DNA of 64,000 nucleotides from Oenanthe sinensis (GCA_028671895.1 CM053803.1:46002786-46066785); one strand, 5' to 3'; shown: positions 11,977 through 23,083, numbered from the stretch's first letter. Numbers and translations are program-made. The notes: generated by a model not told the origin, from the letters alone.

Positions 11977-12616
11977 GAAGCTGAAAGGTAGAAAGTTGTA
12001 ATAAGAAAATTAAGGGAAGAAGTGGGTAAGCCTAATGTAGACAAGGAGTTTTTGCAGACCCTGAAGGCCATCAAGGCACTGGTGAAAGGACATCATTGGA
12101 ATTACAAGAAAATTCTTGAGAAGGTCATCATTCAAGTTAGAGGAGTGAAATATGAGGCAAAGAACATAAAGATATGCAAGGAGCCTGTAGTGCAGTTGGA
12201 AACTGGTTACTTTAAACTATCAATTATTGTCTTTAATCATATGTCATACACTGAATTGGAATGTCTTCACAAAGCCATAGAAACAGTGACCTATGAAGAT
12301 GAAGAATTGAAAAAATCAGTGATATGTCCTCTACTATCCAATGCACTGCCAATGTCCCAAAATCCAAATCACCAAAGAGACATCTTGTCAAGGTGACTGC
12401 AAATGAAGTTATAAAGAGGGAAATCAAAGGAAACAAATTCAAGAGTCTAAAACCATGCAATAGAATTCTAGTAAATGAAGTCATCAAGATGAAGTTCAAA
12501 CATTCTGCTAGTTCTTCACTAGTTAAATATCCCAAATGGAGAAAACAAATTATTGTTCCTGACAAGGGTCTGCCAGTACAATTAATTCAAGAAAAAGTTG
12601 TGCAGAACAAACTATA

Positions 12617-13326
12617 TGTCAAGCTAGGGATGAGCATGGTGCGGTTTGGTGCGGTTTTGCGCCCAAACCGCACCATAACCACTTAAGTGCGGTTTTAAAA
12701 AATAGAAACCAAAACCGAACCAAATATTATTGGTTCGGTTCGGTTTTAAAGATTGCGGTTCGGTTTTTTAATGGTGCGGTTTCGGTTTAAAAATATATTT
12801 TCACATTTGAATAATAAAAAAATACATAGTTAATATTTTTGTATTATCCTACATTAAATTTGATATTATATGTGGTCATGAATCATTGTATATACAAAAT
12901 ACTAATATTATTATTACTAACAAAATAAATGAATATGACTAATTTTGCTTAGAAAGACACTGAGTTAATATATATTAATATATGTTTTTATTAATACAAG
13001 ACTTAAGGTAAGTATTACTCGCAGATTTATGAATACATGCTTCTTTTATTAACTATTAAATAAGTAATTAATTAATTTAAAATATATATTAATTTAATAA
13101 TTTAATAATTACAATAAAAATAATATATATTAATTTGGTGCGGTTCGGTTTTTAATCGGTTCGGTTTCGCATAAAAACCAAAACCGAACCAACAATGTGC
13201 GGTTTTAAAAATTAAAAACCGTAACCAAACCAATAACCAATGGTGCGGTTTGCATTGGTGCGGTTTTTGCGGTTTTCAGTTCGGTTTCGGTTTGCGGTTC
13301 GGTTTTTGCTCATCCCTATGTCAAGC
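12617..13326. mobile_element. hAT-type MITE nested in Copia element 1
   Basis: The element is 12625-13318 (694 bp). Its ends are perfect 12-bp inverted repeats, TAGGGATGAGCA and TGCTCATCCCTA. It is flanked by a perfect 8-bp target duplication, TGTCAAGC, at 12617-12624 and 13319-13326. An 8-bp duplication with TAGGG-type ends defines the hAT superfamily. Subterminal regions on both sides are packed with copies of TGCGGTTCGGTTT and its complement, the likely transposase-binding sites. The centre is AT-rich with no ORF, so it is non-autonomous. Removing it with one duplication restores the reading frame of the surrounding 3' ORF. It therefore inserted into what was then an open frame there. Confidence 0.93.
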
Positions 13327-13889
13327 AATGGATTGCAGATAGAATTTCCAAAGTTGAAATGAGGGATAGAAAGATGTTTATCACTATGGTTGATGCAGAA
13401 GAAATGCCCTTCTACTTTGACAACTCAGCCTTTACTACTCATGATATCAAGAGAGTGATTAGTCTCTTTGATAAGAAATATATGGTGAATAAATTGAATA
13501 TGGTTGAAGTGGCTGAGTACTTGGTCAGAAAATATCAGAAGAAGGTAGACAGAGTCAAATACATGGAAGAAATGAATAAGAAAAAACTCAAGGAAGATGA
13601 ATAGATGGAAAGGATGAATGCAAAGTTAAGGAGATTAGGAAAGTGCAGAGTTTGTCAGTGATTATCCAAAACAAACCCTCAAAGTTGTTGCTCATATGTT
13701 AAAAGATGCAATTCTAATTGAAGAGATCATGGCTAGACAAAAAATTCACAAAGGCATTGAAGAAATTAATGCAAGGGAAGAAAAAAAAGAAAGCAAAATA
13801 TGATCTTTTTATGAAACAACAGTAACAACTTCAATAACAAAAATTGGTAGGCTTGATATCTTGTGTAAATTTGTGAAATTATCTTTTCC

Positions 13890-13904
13890 CAAATTGGGCG
13901 AGAT
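13890..13904 (+). other. Polypurine tract of Copia element 1
   Basis: CAAATTGGGCGAGAT directly abuts the 3' LTR start at 13905. This is the expected position of the plus-strand DNA primer. Confidence 0.8.
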
Positions 13905-15178
13905 TGTTGGACCAAATCAAGCCTACTACTGTATTTTTACTTCTCTTTGTATAGCACATATGGAACTCTTTTACTAGGTTGGTGACTCGGTATTATTAAT
14001 GTGTACTTGTAGATAGAAGCATGTTTCTATTGCAAATTCAAATATAAAAATTGTAAATCAAGAATAAAGATTGGTAGAAGATTCAATTCTGGATCATGCA
14101 TCAAGCCTAAGAAGACTTCACCAAAATAAGAATTGCAGTATGAAAAATCTTTTAAGGCAAGTGATCAATCAAGAAGGCACCTTGGTAGAGAAGTCACATG
14201 TGAAACTGGTAGAGAAGTTTCATAATGCCTCAATGACTCAATAGTTAATTGAGAAGTCAACACGTTCGAGAATTCAATATGATCGAGAAGTAAGGAAGTT
14301 GAAATCATTCGAGAAGTCTAGAATAACAATTCAAGAAGTTAGCTATTGAAGCAATCGAGAAGTTGAGGGAATGGGTCAATCGAGAAGTGTGTGTAATCAA
14401 GTCATTTAAGAAATCATCCAATCGAGAAGTCATCAAAAGAAGTGTGCAATCGAGAAGTCTAGATATTCGAAAAGTAATTAGTTAAATGCCAATCGAGAAG
14501 TCTCAAAAGTATTTGATCGAGAAGTCTATTTCATGACTTCTCGAAGCAACATCAGTTGAGTACTCGAATGTTTCAAGAAGCTAGTTTCAAGAAAACTTGC
14601 ACAAGAACAAGACAAGTAAGTTGAAGCATTGTTATGATCAGGCCAGTCAAAACTGTGAAGATAATGATAAGTCTACAATGAAGCTTGAAAGAAGAATAAG
14701 ACAAGGACAGAAGATATAATGCATGTGATACAGACTGTCAAAGAGAAAGATAGCTAGAAATAGAATTGAGTAAAATATAAAGTTTCATTTGTCTGTTTCT
14801 AGTTATAGTATAACTGACTGTGAAAGCATGTGCACCAAGACATGTTGTCTATTTAGTAGAGTGCACAACTTTATAGTTCAGTGTGTTGAATAATTTTTCA
14901 TACCTTATTTTCTTTCAAGAACAAGAAGCTGAGATTCAAATCAAAATCTCATATTTGTAGCATTTCATTCTAATATAATTAGTTTGAAAGTTAATCCTTG
15001 TGTCTGTCCATTCTATTCCGCATTTTCATGATAACCACTATAGAGATTAATCAACCTACAAACATTTATCAAATCAATTCATTGATAAAATCAAATAGAA
15101 TCCAAAAGTAGTTTGAAAAAGTTGAAATTATACATTCACACCCCTTTGCATAGTTTCTGTAAGATCTCATTTCTAATA
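13905..15178 (+). repeat. 3' LTR of Copia element 1
   Basis: This 1,274-bp copy of the 5' LTR starts TGTTGGACC and ends CTAATA (the last two bases mutated from CA). It carries the same (A/T)TCGAGAAGT array, with some copies changed, and is followed at once by the target duplication GTAAC. Confidence 0.93.
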
Positions 15179-15327
15179 GTAACTCCCTGTTACTTTCTCA
15201 AAATAATTGTACAAAACCTTACAAGACTTTTCTTAGACAATAACTTCCCGCTATCTCCTCAAAGCCGTTGTAGCCCTTGGTGTAGTATTTGTACTTCTAA
15301 CAAATTCCGGTCTTGGGTCTTAGATCT

Positions 15328-15470
15328 AGGGGTGAAATCGAGTCGAATAAATGTGAATAGCAGCATGATCAGATTCGACTCGAATTTATAATTATTCGTT
15401 CAGATTCGGTCCAGATCCGAATTAAAATTTTAATATTTTGTTCCTCTTTTCAAATTCGAAAATGATTTTT
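15328..15470. repeat. Possible truncated hAT-like end
   Basis: CTAGGGGTGAAATCGAGTCG starts here, followed by GATTCGACTCGAAT and TCAGATTCGGTCC. This is the kind of subterminal repeat seen in TAGGGGTG-type hAT MITEs. I could not find a matching right end. Confidence 0.3.
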
Positions 15471-17600
15471 TCTTCCTCTTTTCAAGGCAAACGAGTTTTA
15501 ATAAGTTTGATATAAGATGTTTAAGCTTGGTGTAGAAGAGAAACCAAAGATGGAAAGCTAATTTAGAAATTATAACATTTTATTGAAGAACTTGAAAGTT
15601 GGAACAAAATGGGTTATAAAAGAGAGAAGTATTCTAAAGAGAGAATCTAGAGAGAAGGATAAGAGAAAACTTCTTCAAAATAATGATACTAGCTTTGCAA
15701 AAATGAGAAGTGTTTTGGTTTTCTTGGTGTGAGAAAATGTGGGGGGTGGGGGGTTGTAATTATAAGGAAAGTTGGGAGAATGAATGGTGAAGATTGACTT
15801 GAAATGAGTGGTTGATATTAATGCTCCCAAAATTTGAATGGGGAGAATTTGAATTCTTTGGGGGGGGGGGGAATCTGATGTGTTTGGGGGGAAAGTATTT
15901 TGGGGTTGGACCAAGTCAACTAGTGCTTAATGTTTTGTATTAATCAAATAAACACATAACAAATAATAATAAGCACGTGGGGTTGTAATTATAAGGAAAG
16001 TTGGGAGAATGAATGGTGAAGATTGACTTGAAATGAGTGGTTGATATTAATGCTCCCAAAATTTGAATGGGGGGAATTTGAATTCTTTGGGGGGGGGAAT
16101 CTGATGTGTTTGGGGGGGAAGTATTTCGGGGTTGGACCAAGTCAACTAGTGCTTAATGTTTTGTATTAATCAAATAAACACATAACAAATAATAATAAGC
16201 ACGTAGCACCAAAATTCATTAATAAATACAATAAATATGAAAATAATATATTTATTTTTCTGGGAAAAATATTTTTCTGAATATTTTCCTGAAAAATGAA
16301 TAAAATACGAACCAGACGAACTGACTCGAAAATAAAAGTTCTCATAAAATTATGAGAAAAATTCTAATATTATTTTATATTATTCTAATGACTAATAAAA
16401 TGTTTCAAGTTATTCTAACAAGTGGAAGTATTTTATTAGATCAAAATACGATAAAGTTGTGTCCTAGATCTAAATAAAATACATATAGTCGTTGGGCGAA
16501 ATAAATCAACCCTTAAACTAAAAGTTTTGACTTGAATAAAATTCTTTACTAGTATTCCCATGTATAAAATATAGTTGAGAGCTTGTGGGAAGTTACTAGT
16601 GTATTTAAAATATTTTTCTCCGAATAAAAGATAAAATGAAACACCGGGAGAAAATTTATATTTTAAATATTAGACAAGGGTATAAATTACACAAATAATA
16701 TTTTCATTAAGATAGATGATTTTTTCATTCTGGTAGTTCCTTTAAGAAACACCTTGTCTCAATAAACAATATTATCCAGAAAAAAAATTAAAATTAAAGA
16801 TACCGAAAAATCTTTATCTTGCCTCTTCTGTATAGCAATATTGTTCTAAAAAATGTCATAACATGATATTTCTTTTTCGAACTCTTTACTTAATAAAAAT
16901 AGAAGTTTTAGAAAAAATAATCACCTGTGAACTTTCGAAAGTATCACTCATAAGACAAATAAAGCCGGCTAAATGATACTGTACATAAGAGAGTAATTAA
17001 AATTATTTTCTAAATACTTTTAACTGTTACACAAGTAACAAGTCAAGCTTAAGGATTCGATTAGCGACGGTAGTTGCTTTTGTTTTCCCAGAAGACTGCA
17101 TAATATGCAACAGGAGTAGAGTAGATTGTCTATAATTTCTCAAACAGGAAGATCATCCAACCTACTAAGCGAAGCTTAAGAACTCGATTAGTAACACAAG
17201 TCACATAATTATAATCCTAAACTCGAGATTGACACTCTACGAATCCATGAAAATGAATGGCTTATCGACTTCAACGTAGTACAGTGTAGTTTTTCCAACA
17301 TCTATGTGACTATAATTAGTACTGACCTTTTGAAATTGGAAAGAAATTACCAGAAACAAATAGTTCCCTGTTATTGTTATTCTCTTTATTCAATTAAGTA
17401 TATAGTACTATACAAAAAAAACATATAGTAATGTATGTACCTCCATTAGAACTCGAACTCGAACTCGAACTTTGGAGCTAGAGGGAACCAAGTATCCGCT
17501 AGGTTAAGGTGCCTAAGCAATAATTGAAGTTCAGTTTCTCGAACAATCGCACAGCAACAAACTGAGAAATGTTTTACTTTGAAAATTTGAATACTAACTC
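15471..17600. other. No recognisable gene; contains a tandem duplication
   Basis: AT-rich, no convincing ORF. Apart from the 229-bp duplication listed separately, it holds only short low-complexity runs, for example a small (CGAACT) repeat at 17453-17472. Confidence 0.5.
15749..16204. repeat. Two-copy 229-bp direct tandem duplication
   Basis: Copy one (about 15749-15977) and copy two (15978-16204) are nearly identical, with a period of 229 bp. Each begins GTGGGGTTGTAATTATAAGG and ends AATAATAATAAGCACGT. Differences are mainly in the length of G runs. Apparent ORFs here are by-products of low complexity. Confidence 0.85.
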
Positions 17601-17610
17601 AATTTTAGAC

Positions 17611-17838
17611 AGGCTGGAAAACCAAGTAGATTGTTGCAAATCATTCAACCAAGCACTATCTTGGCAATGTCTGGAAGTTCAAGTTGCCAAGAAAGTAGTA
17701 ATTGCAGGGACTATATTGAAGTAGACTATCGTGCTCATTCTAAAACACTAGGACACAAGAAGATAAGTGCTGGAGAATTGTTGGACGCAATGCAAGATCT
17801 TGTAAGCCATTATATCAGAAATCAAATTACAGAGGATA
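17611..17838 (+). pseudogene. Possible orphan exon, unknown
   Basis: An open frame (ATG 17631 in frame) reads through a hydrophilic segment ending ISAGELLDAMQDLVSHYI. It starts after an acceptor-like TTTAGACAG and ends at a donor-like GATAGTAAGT. I do not recognise a family and see no neighbouring exon. It could be a gene fragment or chance. Confidence 0.25.
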
Positions 17839-18124
17839 GTAAGTATTCAAATAAAATAAAATAAAATAAACTCTAATATTCAAAAGAATATAAATATTTA
17901 AACTCTAAATTTTATATAAATTAACACACCGCATATTAACTATCAAGTAACAATATCCTAACAAGTTGTACATTGCTCCTAGCATTTAATTGAGTTGATC
18001 AAATCATAAGAAATCAATGCAAAACAAGATAATTAAACACCTAACAATCATTTATTTAGCAAAGTTTATATCAGAGTTGCACATGATTATCATAATCATT
18101 TCATTCATTTGACCCATCGACTAA

Positions 18125-18508
18125 TCAATCTTCATAAGTACGGCACTCTTCAGTCTCCATGTTATCCTTGCAGAAGTCCTCCAATGGATCAGAAACCTTC
18201 TTCTTGTCCTTTGCATGGCTAGCAGCTGCACTAAGTTCCTCCACCTCATCCCACGCTGCTATGCATTCTCCGCTAGTTGGATCCCCTGCACATGTTTCCT
18301 CTGCTTCCTTAATACTCTCTGCCACTTTTTCCGAGAGGTCCGGACCCTTAGCCATTGGACGGACCAATATGCGTTGGCTCGTCCAATGACTACCGGACCT
18401 CTTCCATGGATGGTTGAGCCATGGAGATCCGATATTAGGTGAGTCTGTGGCCTTGGCCAAGATTTTTGGGGTTGATGAGAGGCTAACACTAGGTATAGTT
18501 GAAGCCAT
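18125..18508 (-). CDS. CP12: Chloroplast protein CP12
   Basis: CP12 is a small, intrinsically disordered redox switch of the Calvin cycle. In the dark its disulfides form and it binds GAPDH and phosphoribulokinase into an inactive complex in the stroma. The 127-residue product has a Ser/Thr-rich transit peptide (about 1-50) and then the mature protein. The two cysteine pairs are Cys73/Cys82 and Cys113/Cys122, and the family signature AWDEVEELSAAASH lies at about 85-98. The C-terminus EECRTYED is the GAPDH-binding tail. All key residues are present. I chose the ATG at 18508 because it opens a standard transit peptide; a further in-frame ATG at 18565 would add 19 atypical residues. It is intronless, as is usual for CP12 genes. 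Confidence is high that this is a functional gene. Confidence 0.95.
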   Translation of the reverse strand: MASTIPSVSLSSTPKILAKATDSPNIGSPWLNHPWKRSGSHWTSQRILVRPMAKGPDLSEKVAESIKEAEETCAGDPTSGECIAAWDEVEELSAAASHAKDKKKVSDPLEDFCKDNMETEECRTYED

Positions 18509-18963
18509 TGTTGTTTTTGTCAAAAGATATGGCAATTGGCAGGTATGGTGTGAGCAATAGCACAAATATAATTCGGAAGGAGTAATGATTTATGAGCATT
18601 GATTTCTTATCATCTATCTACCTATCAGGGGCATACACGTCAGTTGCATTAAAAAGAAAATATCTTTAATTTATTGATTTCTTGAATATGTAAATATTAT
18701 GCAAATATTTGTACTCTTTTATAATAAAATTTGGCATGTCGCAAACTCGCAATGCACACCATGTTTTTATCACTCATAATTCATGACCCATGAAATATTT
18801 TGGTGGGTATTCGATCGATGCTTATTGACAGTATATTGAATATTTTTTCTAAAAATATCTCTCGCTATTAAATTTCATGTCTCGAATTGGATAAAAAAAG
18901 AGGGGTACGAAATTAATAAATTAACTTAGTGAAAAAGAAAAGTGTTAAAGTTATGCCATGTAG

Positions 18964-19359
18964 AGCCTGTTTGGCTCACCTAGCTTTAAGTAAAAAAGAG
19001 CTTTTAGGAGCTTTTGATGTGTCTGTGTACTCCGACTTTAAGCTAGCTTTTAGGAGAAAAGTTCTATTGAGTAAAAAGTACCTTTTAGGTACTTTTGCTT
19101 ATGACTTTTTGACTTTTTGATTTTTTTTTTTTTTTTTTTGCTTTCAGGACTCTTGTAAAGTTTAAATAATATGAATTTTAAATTTTTTTAAGTCAAATTT
19201 CACTTAAAGTCAAAATTATTAAACCCTCATTTAACTTTAGGTAAATTTACCCAAACACATTCATTCAACTTAAAGTAAAAAACTTTACTTTCTGCATTAA
19301 GTTAAAAACACCTTCATTAAGTCAAAAGTAACTTATTTTAAGCACTCCCAAACGGCCTC
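18964..19359. mobile_element. MITE-like element with GCCTGTTTGG ends
   Basis: The left end AGAGCCTGTTTGG and the right end CCCAAACGGCCTCG are imperfect inverted repeats. Inside, TAAGCTAGCTTTTAGG-type and 'acttaaagt'-type blocks face each other around a T-rich centre. No ORF is convincing. Such GGCCTGTTTGG-ended elements are common plant MITEs. A target duplication is not clear, so the superfamily is open. Confidence 0.5.
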
Positions 19360-19491
19360 GTATACTTGCAGTCCTCTGTATTCATTCTTGAGTTTCATGC
19401 TACCTGGAATTTGATGCTTGCTTTGCCTCTCAAGATCTGTTCACCCTTTATTCCACCTTTGATTCTTTTCTCTCATTCTCAACTTTTGAAC

Positions 19492-19500
19492 TATATATAA
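19492..19500 (+). promoter_or_regulatory. TATA box of the small unknown gene
   Basis: TATATATAA lies 78 bp before the ATG at 19578, a normal spacing for a plant core promoter with a 40-50 nt leader. Confidence 0.5.
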
Positions 19501-19577
19501 ATTACACTCCATAATTGCAGCAAATTCATTCAGTAATAATTAGTCAGGGAGTTTAAAATAACCAAATTAAACTTGAA

Positions 19578-20323
19578 ATGAGGCTGCATCTACCACTCAT
19601 GTTTGGAGCCATTGTTCTGAGTTTTACAGGCAAATTTCACATCCAGTACCACTGTCAATTCACATTGCTGATTTCGATAATCGAACTTATTTGATCTTCT
19701 TTTGTTTTTTTGTTTATTTTGCAGCTGAGAAATGTCGCCAACTAATAGGAGAGGAGTCTTCTTCAAAGAGCTGGACTGAAAGGTTCACATTCTTGAATTG
19801 CTTTGACATGGGTTACGGAACCATTGCATGCATAACCAAAGAACTATTAAAACTATACCTCTACTACATCAGAGCTGTTCATGTGCATAAAATACGAACA
19901 GAAGCAACAAAAGCAGCCATGAGGGAATCAATGTCACAAGACGAGAATTTCGACAAGGCCATAATGTCTGCTAAAGAAAAAGGCAACGCAGCTGCAAAAC
20001 AAGCATCCATGCAACTGAAACATGTCATTGCACCAGCTTTATCATCAGTGTGGGATATATTTGAAACTCTTTACGTTGGTGGAAGCTTTTCGGAGGGAAT
20101 TACAAGGGGAATCGGAACGTTTTTTGGTTCTTATGTTGGGGGAATTTACGGAGAAGGAAATTTTAAGTGGATCGGTTTTCTTGTGGGAAGTCAGTTCGGG
20201 AGTTTGGTTGGGAGTAGAATTGGATTGATGGTATATGATGTTGGGAAAGGAGTACAATTCTTAATTCACCTTGTTTATGGGCAAACAAACTACTATCCAT
20301 TATCTACATACAAGGAACTATGA
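19578..20323 (+). CDS. Unknown small membrane-like protein, two exons with a GC-AG intron
   Basis: Exon 1 is 19578-19629 and exon 2 is 19725-20323, giving 216 residues. The 95-bp intron starts ACAG/GCAAAT, a GC donor, and ends TTTTGCAG. Joined, the N-terminus MRLHLPLMFGAIVLSFTAEK looks like a signal peptide or membrane anchor. The middle is helical and rich in Ala/Lys (KAAMRES...KEKGNAAAKQASM). The C-terminal third is glycine-rich with GxxxG-like spacing (GITRGIGTFFGSYVGGIYG...GSQFGSLVGSRIG), suggesting packed membrane helices. I do not recognise the family. A TATA box lies upstream, and AATAAA follows 84 bp after the stop (20407-20412), so it looks like a real gene. Alternatively the first intron could be skipped and translation begin at 19691, but that start has a less natural N-terminus. 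Confidence 0.7.
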
Positions 20324-21110
20324 GGGCTAGTTACATAATTATGATTTTTCTCTTAGTACTAAAATGCTGGCCAAGTGTTGGTTTGTGAATATTTTTTAAT
20401 CTCCTTAATAAATACCATTTCTAAAGAAGTGTATACATGTTAAGTATTTTACTTTATGTGTAATCATTTTCTTTCTTTTTCTAAAGGAATTTATGTGTAA
20501 TCCAACCAAGTTATCTTTATGCTTTAGTGATGAGAAATTTATATCTAGCATTCAAGCTGAAAGTCTATTATGTGGATTACCACGGGCCAGCCTGAGGGCA
20601 AGCAATCGCATGGGGAATAACATGGGGCATCAATTATTCGGGGGCAATTTTTTAAAAAAATATAGGGAACTTTGCTATCATTACTAGACTCAAACCAACT
20701 GCCAGTTGAGTCTGAAGAAGAGGCGGTCCACTTTATTGATCCATGATATTCGTTTCCGAGTTATCTGTATTAGTTGACCAACATAAGTTATGTTGGTATT
20801 GCATGCCATGATCATCTTTTCTTCCATTTGTTTACCTCATCAAATCAAAAACAGCTGCCATTGTCCAAAATGTTGTCTTTGAGGCTATGTTATTTAACAG
20901 TAGACCGATCTCCCTTCTGCTTCCGGCAATGTTCAATGCCTCTTTCTTTCTACAACCATTTATTATATATATATGGAATATGGAATGATGAACAGCCAGG
21001 AATGAGAGAATTCAAGTTGATGCACACTGTGAGTCAGACTTTTGATAGGGAAAAATCATTGTGTTAGCCTCTGAGTTCATAACAATAGGAACTTTTAGGA
21101 GAGAGTTGTG
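20324..21110. other. Intergenic, no gene recognised
   Basis: 3' flank of the small unknown gene. Short ORFs at 20493 and 20774 lack codon structure or any recognisable domain. Confidence 0.5.
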
Positions 21111-21362
21111 TACTTCATATGTACCAAATTAACTGTCTTCACTTTTCTAGGTCAAATTGGCTTTGACTGAAAATTACATATAGCATATAATTGGAAAAAT
21201 TTATAAAAAGTAAACCATTGAAAAGTATTTCTAGTATATTTTAAAATGTATTTTTCAATTTTTTAAAATTATAAAATAATAAATTTTAATTCTCAGTCAA
21301 AGTTGAATCAAATTGATCACAAAAAAGTCAAATAAGACCGTTAATTTGGGACGGAGGGAGTA
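21111..21362. mobile_element. Stowaway-like MITE
   Basis: The right end reads TTTGGGACGGAGGGAGTA, the complement of the Stowaway (Tc1/mariner) signature CTCCCTCCGTCCC, with TA at both outer edges. The left end (TACTTCATATGTACCAAATT) is a mutated copy. The inverted repeats extend about 75 bp inward with indels (for example CTTTGACTGA on both arms). There is no ORF. Confidence 0.75.
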
Positions 21363-23040
21363 TGATTTTAGGACAAGTTTCGCATGGTTATGTTTTTGGG
21401 GCTGGTTTTCTAGACATATTTCAGGTGATAGCATAAAAAGCATTGTTATTTGAAGTATCGATAGATCTCAATTTCAAACATACATAATATTAATTTTTAA
21501 TATCGATAAAAAAAAATAATTTTTAATATAATGAAATATTGAAACTAATTTTAAATTTCTATTTTATTTTGTGAGTTTCAATATTTTATTAGATTAAATT
21601 TATCTTTTCAATTATTGGGTATATTATATTCTATATACAAGTGACGTAAAAGTTCACTAAAAATTAGGAAAAATACTTATACATATATATACATATTAAA
21701 ACAAATATTATAACTTAAAATAAATTTAATTAATTTTATTGATTCAATATAAGTGTAAATAGATGTTTAATAATAATTTTATAATATTTTTGTTTATATG
21801 TACATATTTTAGAACAAATATACAAGTAAATAGTTGGTACACTTAAAAATATAATAACATATTCACACATGAAAATAAATATAAATAAAGAATTATAATA
21901 TGAAAATCTATTATACAAACATTACTTGAATATAATATAATATAGAATTAAAAGAAACAAAAAACTAAAAGAAATTTTATTTTATCAGTATTTTAAAATT
22001 TTTAAAAATATGTAATGTATATTAAAATAATTATATAAGTAACTAATAATTATGGTTAATAATATAATAATATTTTCACACCTAAAATTAAATAATATTT
22101 AAAATATCAAAATATGAATTAAAAATTATAAAAGATCATATATAATAATATATAATTATAATAAATATATATTTTAAATATTTATAAGGTGTTCGTGTAT
22201 TGTAGTTAAAAATGAGGAATAACTTTTATATAAATATATACACACGCATATAAAAAATATTATTAGTTAAAATCTATCTAATTATTTTATTGATTCAATA
22301 TAAGTGGAAATAAAATAAATAATTAATAGAAATATGTTTAATAATAATAATATAATACTTTGATATGTATTTACGTATTTCAAAACAAAAATACGAGTAA
22401 ATAATTAGTAAAACTAAAAATATAATAAAATATTTATACATGAAAAGAAATAGAAATTAAAAATTGGAATATGGATTTATCATACAAAAATTACTTTTAT
22501 ATAATATAAAGTAATAAATAAATACAAAATATATATTATTTTATCATTATTTTAATATTTTCACAAATATACATATCTATCAAAAATTATGTTTTATCAT
22601 ATGTGTTAAATATTCTTGACCCGACTAGTTGATTCGATTGATTGCTTGATGAACTATATAACTCTTACTTCAAATTTTCAAGTTTGAGAAAGTTGAATTT
22701 TGAGAGATATTGGATTAATAATTGATATTTGAGATATTTGTATTTATAGTATTGGATTTGAGATTTTGATCAAAATATATATATAAAAATTACACTTCCA
22801 TTTATATATAAATTTTATTAATTCATATTTTATAAGATTAATAATCAAAAAAGTACGGACTGGTATAGATATATTGTATTTGTTTGATAAATATTATGAA
22901 TTTAATGCAAAATTTGAATCAAAATAAAATATGTTCTCAAATATGAACATTCATATATACGCTCAAATTCGAAATCATATAATTTATTATAAAATAATTT
23001 TATTTAAATATAACCCGTGATGTGAATCGGTTCAAACTTT
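21363..23040. repeat. AT-rich repeat tract with decayed Helitron-like ends
   Basis: Very AT-rich, no ORF. The block at 22040-22080 (ATGGTTAATAATATAATAAT) matches the complement of sequence just inside the Helitron end at 53760-53810. Near 22185-22215, TTTAAATATTTATAAGGTGTTCGTGTATTG resembles a mutated copy of that Helitron terminus. I read this as old Helitron debris. Confidence 0.35.
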
Positions 23041-23083
23041 TTTTATTTTTTGAAACCAAGCAAAATGCATTCAACTTAAAAGA

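Larger units (their letters stand above)
8992..13860 (+). pseudogene. Extra 3' ORF of Copia element 1 (unknown product), broken
   Basis: A long coding remnant lies after RNase H, where some Sireviruses carry an envelope-like ORF. The likely start is the ATG at 8992 (MASSSS), since it follows a TATA box and a CT-rich leader; an in-frame ATG also exists at 8875. The N-terminal globular part (8992 to about 9860) contains SYLKKALLTNPPLYLDILEQ followed by FW, a motif I recall from unannotated 3' ORFs of asterid Copia elements. It shifts frame near 9485. A Pro/Ser-rich middle follows, with basic nuclear-signal-like stretches KKKRKKPAAKKK (about 10,000) and PLKKRKNNK. After that come coiled-coil-like segments. 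The frame is broken several more times and is interrupted at 12625-13318 by a hAT MITE. There is no signal peptide or clear membrane anchor in the MASSSS form, so an envelope role is not supported. Function unknown. Confidence 0.7.
1085..15183 (+). mobile_element. Copia element 1, Sirevirus-like, full length but decayed
   Basis: The element spans 1090-15178 (14,089 bp). It is flanked by a perfect 5-bp target duplication, GTAAC at 1085-1089 and 15179-15183. The LTRs are 1090-2366 and 13905-15178. A Met-tRNA-type primer site follows the left LTR, and a polypurine tract (CAAATTGGGCGAGAT) precedes the right LTR. The gene order gag, protease, integrase, reverse transcriptase, RNase H is that of Ty1/Copia elements. 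Large size, an extra 3' ORF and extra polypurine-like tracts (for example 11947-11975) fit the Sirevirus (SIRE/Maximus) lineage. All coding parts carry stops or frameshifts, so the copy cannot work by itself. By eye the two LTRs differ at about 20 of the first 240 bases, so the insertion is not recent. Confidence 0.93.

Noticed and set aside
15675..16140. Two Pro/Ser-rich minus-strand ORFs of similar sequence
   Set aside because: They are translations of a tandem duplication with G runs; there is no codon structure or domain.
17631..17864. 77-residue ORF as a gene
   Set aside because: Kept only as a weak orphan-exon candidate, because there is no recognisable domain and no partner exon.
18159..18489. 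ORFs overlapping CP12 in other frames
   Set aside because: They are shadows of the CP12 reading frame.
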